Made by a program: the position numbers and the translations under genes
NCBI GenBank assembly: GCA_040376155.1
Contig: JBEIRG010000303.1
Span: forward strand, 1-5,140
DNA: 5,140 nucleotides
Direction: 5' to 3'
From: CADCWF01 sp903864575
GTDB lineage: Bacteria; Chloroflexota; Chloroflexia; Thermomicrobiales; UBA6265
Notes under the pieces: generated by a model
What the model was told of the DNA's origin: nothing
What the model saw: only the letters and a program-made list of their open reading frames with translations
The model's database searches: none
Shown here: positions 1 to 5,140 of the stretch, one piece after another
How the letters are laid out: each line of letters opens with the position of its first letter
Numbering within the stretch: position 1 is the first letter of the stretch

Positions 1-2
1 AG

Positions 3-1514
3 CTCACCGGGTGGGCGCTGGAAGTCGCCGCTCCCGCCGCGATCCGCCTGCTCGGCGATCTCGGGCAGTGGCTGCTCGGCGCGCTCCAGCAGGCCGGAGC
101 TGCGGTCGCCACCTTCACCGCCTGGACCCTCTCGGTCGGCATCCCGGCCTCGCTTACCGTCGCGGGCGATCTCGCCGGCGCCATCGGGAACGCCATCGGC
201 GGCGCGCTCGATGGAGCCGGGGCGTTGCTCGCACCAGTCGCTGCGGCGATCTCGGGCGCCCTCGCAAACATCACCGCGGACAGCATTTTCGCCGGCGCCT
301 CCGCGGCTGGAGCCGCCGTTCGCGCCGCGATCGGCAGCGCGCTCGGTGCGGTCCCGTGGACGGAGGCGGGCGCGGCGATCGCCAGCGGGCTCTCCTCCGC
401 CGCGCAGGCCGTCCGGACCGCCGACTGGTCCGCCGCCGCCGGCGCGGTGCTCGGCGGACTCCAAACCGCCGTCACCGCCCTCGCGGAGGGATTCGCCGCG
501 GTCGGCATCGCCATCGTCGGCTTCGTCGCGGGCGCGATCGCGGGTCGCCCGATCGACCTGAGCGCGTTTGTTTCCGGCATTCGCACCCAGATGAGCGCCG
601 CCATGACGGGGATCCAGCAGGACGTCTCCTCCGCCTGGAGCGCGGTCCAGTCCTCGATCAGCGCCGCCACCGGCACGCTGCTCGCGAGCGTCTCCGGGAC
701 CATGACCACGCTCCAGACCGCCACCACGACCGCGTGGACCGCGATCCAGACCGCCACCACGACCGCGTGGACGGCGATCCAGGCCGGCGTCACCACCGCC
801 ATGACGACCATCCAGACCGCGGTGTCGACCGCCTGGACCACCATCGGTTCCACCGTCGATGCCGCGATGGCCACCCTCGGGTCCGCAGTCTCCACCGGCA
901 TGGCGACCGCGCTCGCAACGGTTCAGCAGGGAGCCGCCGACATCCTCGCCGCGTTCGCTTCCCTGCCGGGGGAGATGCTCGCCATCGGGCAGTCCATCGT
1001 GCAGGGGCTCATCGACGGGCTCGCGAGCGGCATCAACGCGGTGGCGGCCAAGGCGGCCGAACTCGCGGGCGCCATCCCCGGACCCATTCGCGATCTGCTC
1101 GGGATCCAGTCTCCCTCGCGGGTGCTCCGGCAGATCGGGGCCTTCGCCGCGGAGGGGTTGGCGGACGGCATCGCCTCCGGCGCGCGCGGGGTGGAGGACC
1201 GAGCCCGCCGCCTGGCCGACAGCGTCCGCGCCACGCTGGACCTCTCCGGGCTGGGGACGGACCTCGCGGTCGGATTCCCCGGCCCGGCGCTGCCGCCGTC
1301 CCGGCCCGCGGCTGCCGCCGCGATCGGCATCGGAAGGCAATGGGACGAGCGGCGCCGCGGATACGAGCGCGCCTCCCGGATGCCGACCCACCTGGAGAGC
1401 ACGGTCGTCGTCGACGGCGGCCCGCTCGGCGACTTCGTGCTCGGGGCCGCGTTCGGGCCGCTGGAGGAAGCCGCCCGGCGGCAGGGGCGGCGCGGCCGCG
1501 GGAGGGTGGCGTAG
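3..1514 (+). CDS. Phage tail tape measure protein, C-terminal part (5' end outside window)
   Basis: The reading frame is open from the first bases to TAG at 1512-1514 and gives 503 visible residues; the true start lies upstream. Tape measure proteins run through the tail tube lumen, fix tail length during assembly and often help DNA entry into the host. Seen here: long Ala/Gly-rich hydrophobic stretches (visible residues about 12-70 and 163-181), three 23-residue repeats (about 95-163), ten 11-residue repeats (194-303), and near residues 366-390 the motif GIQSPSRVLRQIG followed by GLADGI. That SPSR motif close to the C-terminus is a recognised hallmark of siphophage tape measure proteins. The tail after it is charged and Arg-rich. 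No lysozyme or peptidase motif is visible in this part. The next gene starts directly after the stop codon, as expected for a tail operon. The family call is strong; total length is unknown. Confidence 0.93.
   Translation, partial: LTGWALEVAAPAAIRLLGDLGQWLLGALQQAGAAVATFTAWTLSVGIPASLTVAGDLAGAIGNAIGGALDGAGALLAPVAAAISGALANITADSIFAGASAAGAAVRAAIGSALGAVPWTEAGAAIASGLSSAAQAVRTADWSAAAGAVLGGLQTAVTALAEGFAAVGIAIVGFVAGAIAGRPIDLSAFVSGIRTQMSAAMTGIQQDVSSAWSAVQSSISAATGTLLASVSGTMTTLQTATTTAWTAIQTATTTAWTAIQAGVTTAMTTIQTAVSTAWTTIGSTVDAAMATLGSAVSTGMATALATVQQGAADILAAFASLPGEMLAIGQSIVQGLIDGLASGINAVAAKAAELAGAIPGPIRDLLGIQSPSRVLRQIGAFAAEGLADGIASGARGVEDRARRLADSVRATLDLSGLGTDLAVGFPGPALPPSRPAAAAAIGIGRQWDERRRGYERASRMPTHLESTVVVDGGPLGDFVLGAAFGPLEEAARRQGRRGRGRVA
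285..491 (+). repeat. Three diverged 23-residue repeats in the tape measure protein
   Basis: Three consecutive 69-base units (285-353, 354-422, 423-491) encode 23-residue segments with an aromatic residue at position 2: Phe, Trp, Trp. The second and third units align without gaps as PWTEAGAAIASGL and DWSAAAGAVLGGL, with Ala and Gly-Leu at matching places further on. The first unit fits less well beyond the aromatic and Ala positions. This is protein-level repetition only. It probably reflects helical packing in the rod-like protein and sits just before a hydrophobic stretch. Confidence 0.55.
582..911 (+). repeat. Ten tandem 11-residue (hendecad) repeats, 33-base units
   Basis: Ten in-frame 33-base units run without a gap inside the tape measure gene. 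The consensus is roughly Gln-x-x-Val/Ile-Ser/Thr-x-Ala-Trp/Met-Thr/Ala-Thr/Ala-Ile/Leu; examples are QTAVSTAWTTI, QAGVTTAMTTI and GSTVDAAMATL. Position 8 is Trp or Met in nine of the ten units, position 7 is mostly Ala and position 11 is usually Ile or Leu. An eleventh, degenerate unit may follow (912-944). Hendecad spacing fits an extended alpha-helical rod or coiled coil with a slight right-handed twist, and 11-residue aromatic spacing is known in tape measure proteins. The number of units would be expected to scale with tail length. Confidence 0.85.
712..782 (+). repeat. Near-identical tandem DNA duplication within the hendecad array
   Basis: Bases 712-749 and 745-782 match over 38 positions with one mismatch (C740 against G773) at a period of 33 bases. 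Both encode QTATTTAWTAI, and the mismatch is silent. Neighbouring units are similar only as protein, so this pair is the youngest duplication in the array. Replication slippage or unequal recombination could change the copy number here without breaking the frame. Confidence 0.9.
1501..1506 (+). promoter_or_regulatory. Shine-Dalgarno site for the 614-residue tail protein
   Basis: GGAGGG lies 8 bases before the ATG at 1515, inside the last codons of the tape measure gene. It supports the choice of that ATG, which directly follows the upstream TAG, and indicates translational coupling. Confidence 0.8.
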
Positions 1515-3359
1515 ATGGCGACGGTCGTCGGCCTGCAGATCCTGAACCCCGTCTCCACGGCCGTCGTCTCCCGGGGCGAATCCTCGATGCGCTGCACCGT
1601 CGTGCAGCAGCCCGTGGGCGCCGCTGGCACGCTCACCCGGCTCGGCGCGTGGCTGAGGCGGGAGTCGGGGGACGGCCGCTGCGTGCTCGCCGTGTGGGAC
1701 GTGAGCGCGGGAAAGCCGGGGCGCATGCTCGCCCGCACCGCCGTCATCGAGGCGCCCGCAACCGGCCGCGCCGTCGATCAGCCGGTCCGGACTCCCGCGA
1801 GCGTGAAGAGCAGCGACGTGCTCGCGTTCGGGGTGGTCGCCGCCGCCGGCGAGATCGCCATCGGGCAGGGAACGGCTGCCTGCGATCTCGCCTGGAAGCA
1901 GGAGAGCGGGGGAGCGGTCGGCCCCTTTACCGACAGCGGCCGCGAGCGCTGGCAGGGGCAGACCCGCGCGCTCGGCATCTGGGGGCAGATCGGGGCGTCC
2001 GCCGCCGCCGCGGCCGGACCGTCCGCTCCCTCCGCGCTCGCTCCCGCCGACGGCAGCCGGTGGCAGGGCGCGGCCGGGCGGCCGCTCCTCACCTTTCGCG
2101 CCGTCGATCCGGGAGGCCGGGCCATGACCGGGCAAGGAGAGCTGCAACTGCTGCCATCCGGAACCGTCCGTCCGCTCGTCTTCGCCCGCGGCGCCGACGG
2201 CCAGACCTTCGCCTGCCAGACCACTGCCGCCGATCTCGCGGCGGCGGCGGCCTGGCAATGGCGCGCCCGCGCCGCCGCCGCGGGGATTCCCGGCCCGTGG
2301 AGCGGCTGGCGGCAGTTCGACTGGGAGCCGGGGCTTACCGTCACGGTAACCGCGCCCACGGGGGTCGTCGCGACCGCGTCGCCTGACGTCAGCTGGACCG
2401 TCGCCGGGCTCGGCGGCCGCGCTGCCAGCCGGTGGCAGGCGCGGCTGCTGGATCCGGCGGGCCGGACGATCCGGCAGACGCGGGAGCGGCCCGGGGATCC
2501 CCGCCGCTGGCGCATGCCGGCGGGATGGATCGAGCAGGGAGGACGCTATGCGCTGGAACTCGAGGTCTGGGGCGGCGGCAGGCGCGGCGAACGCGCGACG
2601 ACCCGGTTCGAGGTGCGGTATCCCGCGGGGTACCCGGCGGTGAGCGGGCTGACCGCGACCCCAACCCGGATCGGTCCGGATGTCGAGCCGTCGGTGATCC
2701 GGGTCGGCTGGGAACCGTCCGCCATTCCCCCGAACCGGTTCGGGGGCTACCTGCTTCGCCGGCGCGCCGGGAGCGATCCGTGGGTCGTGCTCGCCCGGAT
2801 CGAGGACCCGGCGCAGGCCGTCTGGTGGGATGCCTCCGCCCCCGGTAACGCGCCGCTCACCTACCGGGTCACCGCCATCGATCTCGCCTCCGGCAACGGG
2901 GTGGAGACCGAGGCCGCGGAGGCGTCCCTCGCCGCCGGCCGGAATCTGCTCACCGTGCCGACGCTCTCGAGCGTGGCCGACGGGGTGCGCCTGCGCTTCC
3001 CGCTGGTGGTGCTCGGCGAGGGGCTCTCCGGATCGTTCGAACGGGAGACCGCGGAGTTCGTCACCTGGGGCAGCCGGGGCCGTCCGGCGCTGCTCGGGCT
3101 GCCCGGCAACGACGGCGCCCGCTCCTGGGAGATTCGCCTCACCCTCCATCCCCGCGACGGCATGGGGGCGGTGGAGCAGCGCTTGGCCATCGAGGCGGTG
3201 GTGCAGGAGGGCGGCGTGCTCTGTTTCCGGACCGGATCGGAGCGGGCGTTCGTCACCGTCTCCTCCTTTTCGTGGGCGCGGCGCGCGGTTGCGGGAACGC
3301 TGTCGGTCGACCTCTCGCTGCGGGAGATCGACTACGTGGAGGGAATCGATCTGTCATGA
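1515..3359 (+). CDS. Multi-domain minor tail / tail-tip protein with Ig- and FN3-like domains
   Basis: This is a 614-residue protein with no signal peptide or membrane helix. Residues about 1-160 look like a beta-sandwich (segments such as RCVLAVWDVSAGKPGRMLA). An Ala/Pro linker (161-178) follows. Residues 179-270 resemble an Ig/FN3-like domain, ending in WQWRARAAAAGIPGPWSGW, the usual strand and Trp-Ser turn of such folds. Residues 272-369 form a second Ig-like domain and 372-474 a third, FN3-like one (GYLLRRR, TYRVTAID). The C-terminal region 475-614 contains VLCFRTGSERAFVTV and ends in LSLREIDYVEG, a layout I associate with C-termini of phage minor tail proteins. The place directly after the tape measure gene fits a tail-tip, baseplate or fibre-hub role. 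Ig/FN3-like domains in tail proteins are commonly linked to weak carbohydrate or cell-surface binding. No catalytic motif was recognised. The exact family and domain edges are inferred by eye. Confidence 0.8.
   Translation: MATVVGLQILNPVSTAVVSRGESSMRCTVVQQPVGAAGTLTRLGAWLRRESGDGRCVLAVWDVSAGKPGRMLARTAVIEAPATGRAVDQPVRTPASVKSSDVLAFGVVAAAGEIAIGQGTAACDLAWKQESGGAVGPFTDSGRERWQGQTRALGIWGQIGASAAAAAGPSAPSALAPADGSRWQGAAGRPLLTFRAVDPGGRAMTGQGELQLLPSGTVRPLVFARGADGQTFACQTTAADLAAAAAWQWRARAAAAGIPGPWSGWRQFDWEPGLTVTVTAPTGVVATASPDVSWTVAGLGGRAASRWQARLLDPAGRTIRQTRERPGDPRRWRMPAGWIEQGGRYALELEVWGGGRRGERATTRFEVRYPAGYPAVSGLTATPTRIGPDVEPSVIRVGWEPSAIPPNRFGGYLLRRRAGSDPWVVLARIEDPAQAVWWDASAPGNAPLTYRVTAIDLASGNGVETEAAEASLAAGRNLLTVPTLSSVADGVRLRFPLVVLGEGLSGSFERETAEFVTWGSRGRPALLGLPGNDGARSWEIRLTLHPRDGMGAVEQRLAIEAVVQEGGVLCFRTGSERAFVTVSSFSWARRAVAGTLSVDLSLREIDYVEGIDLS
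2727..2746. repeat. Perfect 20-base palindrome inside the tail-tip gene
   Basis: CCCCCGAACC is followed directly by its reverse complement GGTTCGGGGG. It lies in codons for the Pro-Pro-Asn-Arg-Phe-Gly-Gly turn at the start of the third Ig/FN3-like domain. In mRNA it could fold into a hairpin of about eight G:C-rich pairs with a 4-base loop. No U-tract follows, so it does not look like an intrinsic terminator. It may be coincidental. Confidence 0.6.
3338..3343 (+). promoter_or_regulatory. Shine-Dalgarno site for the small Gp80-like tail protein
   Basis: GGAGGG lies 12 bases before the ATG at 3356, within the end of the preceding gene. The spacing is slightly long, but no better start is present. 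The ATG overlaps the upstream stop as ATGA, so coupling through re-initiation is also likely. Confidence 0.65.
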
Positions 3360-3796
3360 GCGCGGCAAGCGACTACGTCGAAAAGGCGGTCATCGAGTAC
3401 CTGTTCAACGTCGGGGGCGCCGCGAGCCTGCCGCGTCCGGCGGGCATCTGGGTCAGCCTGCATACCAGCGCGCCAGCGGCCGAAACGGCCGCCGCGTGGC
3501 AGGCCACCGAAGTTCCGGCGGGCGGCGGCTACGCCCGGGCGGCGACCGGAACGTGGGCCGGTTCGCAGGTCACGGGAGGAGTGGCCTGGCAGGTCACCAA
3601 CACGGCCCAGATCGAGTTCCCGCAGCCGACGGGCGACTGGGCCGCCCGGGCGAACCTGACCCATTTCGCGCTCTGGGACGCCGCGACCGGCGGCAATCTC
3701 CTGTTCACCGGCGCGCTCGCCAGCCCGCGTCCGGTCGTCGCCGGGGACGGCAAACCCACCTTTCAGGCGGCCAGCCTGACGGTGCAACTGGCCTGA
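3356..3796 (+). CDS. Small phage tail protein, Gp80-like
   Basis: This is a 146-residue protein. The start MSAASDYVEKAVIEYLF is chosen because its ATG overlaps the preceding TGA and the N-terminus matches the family pattern; an open frame extends further upstream but lies within the preceding gene. The order of motifs is characteristic of small tail proteins I know as Gp80-like or putative tail fibre proteins: an N-terminal helix, then IWVSLHTSAP (31-40), a Glu-Val-Pro-Gly-Gly-Gly-Tyr-Ala-Arg-Ala segment (52-62), a short strand region ending in Asn-Thr-Ala-Gln-Ile-Glu-Phe-Pro (82-89), then LTHFALWDA (101-109) and GGNLLFTGAL (112-121). The length is close to what I expect for the family. These proteins occur in siphophage tail operons, often near tail-tip genes; their precise role is not well established and is probably structural. 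No enzymatic motif is seen. The next gene starts 4 bases after the stop. Confidence 0.85.
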   Translation: MSAASDYVEKAVIEYLFNVGGAASLPRPAGIWVSLHTSAPAAETAAAWQATEVPAGGGYARAATGTWAGSQVTGGVAWQVTNTAQIEFPQPTGDWAARANLTHFALWDAATGGNLLFTGALASPRPVVAGDGKPTFQAASLTVQLA

Positions 3797-3800
3797 CCCG

Positions 3801-5140
3801 ATGGCAGTGGGCGCCTTCGCCGGTCTCTTCATCAAACGCGCCTCGACCGGAGCGCAGCAGATCGCCACGCCCGGATTGCGGCCGGCCGCGGTGATCCTGC
3901 TCGCCTCGGGAGCCACCTCGACCACCGCGAGCCGCCCCTCCGTCCGCGGGAGCGCCGCGGTCCTCGCCGCCGCGCCCGGAGGACAGCTGCAGACCCTCGG
4001 CCGCACCGCCGCCATCCGGGACGGCGCCCAGGCGGGCGACACGGCCGGCGGCCCGCAATCCGCGTTCGTCATCCCCTCGACCGCGGCGTCGACCACCGGC
4101 GAACCCGCGTCCTCCGCCGTGCTCGCCCGTGTCGGCGACGCCTGGTTCGAGCTCGACTGGACGCGGAACGACGGCGGCCTCGAGCAGATCGCCTTCCTCG
4201 CCATCGGCGGCGACGTGCAGGCATGGACTGCCCGGGTCGCGATCCCCCGGGCGACCGGCATGTTCTCCATTGCCGGCGCCCCGTTTCCCCCGAAGCTCGC
4301 CATCTTCCTGCCGTTCCAGCCCGGTGGGGCCAATCTCGGCATCGGGGCTGCGGCAGGGAGTTCGGTGACCGCGCAATGGGGACTTTCGACCTTCTCCCCG
4401 GACGGGGCCGACCCCACGCAGGCGCGGACGAGGCTGGTCACCGGCAGCGTCCTCTCCTGCACCGACGGCGCGGGAACGGCGATCGCGCAGGCGCAGGTGA
4501 CCGGGTTCTCCGCCAACGGGATCAGCCTCCGGGCGACGACGGCTGCGCCTGCCGCCGGATTCGGGGCGCAGGTGCTGCTCCTCGGCGGTCCCGACCTCGT
4601 CGGACTGACCGGGACCCTCGCCAAGCCATCTGCCCCCGCCGCGGCGGCCCTCCCCGGCGTCACCTGGCGGCCGCTCGCGCTGCTGACCGCCGGCGGCCGG
4701 GGGGCGGGAGCCAACGCAACCGTCGAGGGCGTCTCGATCGGCATCGGGCTCGCCGCCGACGACGGGGTCAGTCCGGCAGGGGCCGGATCGGCCGCCGCCG
4801 CGGACCGGGCGGGCTCGGCGAACGCGGTAGCGGCCTCGCTGGTCGCTTCCTCCGCCTTCCTTCGCCCCGGGGCCGCGTCCGGCGCTCCCGGCGCGGCCGC
4901 CGCTGCCGTCCAGGCGGACGCCGCCTTCTCGGAGTACGGCGGCGCGCTCACCTTCGCCGCCACCGACGCCATCGCCGAACGCACCGCCTTCCTCGTTATC
5001 GGGGGCGCCCGCCGCGCGTCGTTGTTCTCCGGCGGCGGCTCCGGCAGCGCCGCCTTCGCCGCTCCTCCCGCGCACCTCGGACGGTTCCCGCTGCTCGGCT
5101 CGCTCGAGCGTCCCGCCATCGCCGTCTCGGGGTTCGCGGC
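3801..5140 (+). CDS. Large tandem-module phage structural protein, N-terminal part (3' end outside window)
   Basis: ATG at 3801 opens a frame with no stop to the window end, giving 446 visible residues. It begins MAVGAFAGLFIKRASTGAQ and is extremely rich in Ala and Gly. Three diverged modules are visible. Each opens with a hydrophobic strand after Arg-Pro or Pro-Lys (GLRPAAVILL at 25, PFPPKLAIFL at 161, TWRPLALL at 288) and closes in a strand ending in Gly-Gly (IAFLAIGG 130-137, VLLLGG 258-263, FLVIGG 397-402). A fourth module seems to start near 427. The first module carries FELDWTRNDGG, which resembles from memory a repeat in uncharacterised phage and prophage proteins. No signal peptide, transmembrane helix or catalytic motif was recognised. 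The position after tail-tip genes suggests an appendage, fibre or decoration protein, but this is inference. No Shine-Dalgarno is seen before the start; translation probably depends on ribosomes finishing the preceding gene. Confidence 0.78.
   Translation, partial: MAVGAFAGLFIKRASTGAQQIATPGLRPAAVILLASGATSTTASRPSVRGSAAVLAAAPGGQLQTLGRTAAIRDGAQAGDTAGGPQSAFVIPSTAASTTGEPASSAVLARVGDAWFELDWTRNDGGLEQIAFLAIGGDVQAWTARVAIPRATGMFSIAGAPFPPKLAIFLPFQPGGANLGIGAAAGSSVTAQWGLSTFSPDGADPTQARTRLVTGSVLSCTDGAGTAIAQAQVTGFSANGISLRATTAAPAAGFGAQVLLLGGPDLVGLTGTLAKPSAPAAAALPGVTWRPLALLTAGGRGAGANATVEGVSIGIGLAADDGVSPAGAGSAAAADRAGSANAVAASLVASSAFLRPGAASGAPGAAAAAVQADAAFSEYGGALTFAATDAIAERTAFLVIGGARRASLFSGGGSGSAAFAAPPAHLGRFPLLGSLERPAIAVSGFA
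3873..5140 (+). repeat. Three tandem protein modules of about 104-116 residues, plus the beginning of a fourth
   Basis: The modules run at about 3873-4211, 4278-4589 and 4659-5006, with a fourth opening near 5079. From each closing Gly-Gly to the next opening aromatic residue is 25, 26 and 27 residues, so the linkers are nearly constant. Spacing between equivalent opening residues is 135, 127 and 140. Closing segments align as FELDWTRNDGG...IAFLAIGG, ISLRATTAAPA...QVLLLGG and ALTFAATDAIAE...FLVIGG. Similarity is at the protein level only, with no long DNA repeat seen, so the duplications look old. Low-complexity Ala/Gly composition could inflate the resemblance. Confidence 0.62.

Noticed and set aside
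923..1747. 274-codon open frame on the - strand
   Set aside because: It lies antisense to the tape measure C-terminus and the start of the tail-tip gene, where the + strand carries the SPSR motif and a good Shine-Dalgarno. It is a shadow.
2335..2349. Inverted repeat TTACCGT-C-ACGGTAA
   Set aside because: It is a short 7-base-arm palindrome inside codons for alternating Thr-Val (LTVTVT). The repetitive amino acids explain the symmetry, and a 1-base loop makes a useful hairpin unlikely.
11..2386. 791-codon open frame on the + strand, rich in Arg, Gly and His
   Set aside because: It runs across the tape measure and tail-tip genes in another frame, has a low-complexity Arg-rich composition with no domain, and is a typical by-product of high-GC coding DNA with few stop codons out of frame.
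2830..3894. 354-codon + strand frame spanning the end of gene 2 and all of gene 3
   Set aside because: It conflicts with the well-supported small tail protein and its ATGA junction; the translation is Arg/Pro/Ser-rich with no domain.
4632..4643. G+C-only palindrome around CCGCCGCGGCGG
   Set aside because: Short all-G/C palindromes are expected by chance at this base composition, and it lies within Ala-coding GCN runs.
3705..5075. 456-codon open frame on the - strand, Gly/Arg-rich
   Set aside because: It is a second antisense frame over the same gene, mutually exclusive with the other and of shadow-like composition.
3332..5119. 595-codon open frame on the - strand
   Set aside because: It lies opposite genes 3 and 4, whose + strand frames show family motifs, repeat modules and coupled starts. 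The antisense product is low-complexity Ala/Pro/Arg without recognisable motifs.
1..5140. CRISPR arrays, tRNA or rRNA genes, insertion sequences, integrase or attachment sites
   Set aside because: No spaced direct repeats, cloverleaf-like sequence, transposase motif or non-coding gap was seen. Almost all bases are accounted for by the four tail genes.

Overview
The window looks like part of the tail module of a double-stranded DNA tailed phage or prophage with a long, siphophage-like tail, from a high-GC bacterial host. My hand count of one line gives about 72% G+C, and third codon positions are mostly G or C. The host cannot be identified from the sequence; a high-GC actinobacterium or alphaproteobacterium would both fit. 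No integrase, tRNA, attachment site, insertion sequence or host housekeeping gene is visible, so a free phage and an integrated prophage cannot be told apart.

Four genes lie head to tail on the + strand and fill almost every base. (1) 3-1514 is the C-terminal part of a tape measure protein, open at the left edge, with an 11-residue repeat array and the SPSR-type C-terminal motif of that family. (2) 1515-3359 is a 614-residue multi-domain beta-rich tail-tip or minor tail protein: an N-terminal beta-sandwich-like region, about three Ig/fibronectin-III-like domains and a tail-type C-terminal domain. (3) 3356-3796 is a 146-residue small tail protein resembling the siphophage Gp80-like family. (4) 3801-5140 is the start of a large Ala/Gly-rich protein, open at the right edge, built from three tandem diverged modules with a fourth apparently beginning at the window end. 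It is probably a structural or host-contact tail protein, but its function is unproven.

The junctions suggest one co-transcribed, translationally coupled unit. TAG and ATG abut between genes 1 and 2, an ATGA overlap joins genes 2 and 3, and a 4-base gap separates genes 3 and 4. Good Shine-Dalgarno sequences precede genes 2 and 3 but none is seen before gene 4. There is no room for an internal promoter between genes, and I see no terminator. In the working model, gene 1 sets tail length, genes 2 and 3 form or decorate the tail tip, and gene 4 adds a repetitive appendage or surface. The most noteworthy item is the modular repeat protein at the right end. I see no sign of a new enzymatic, defence or regulatory system.
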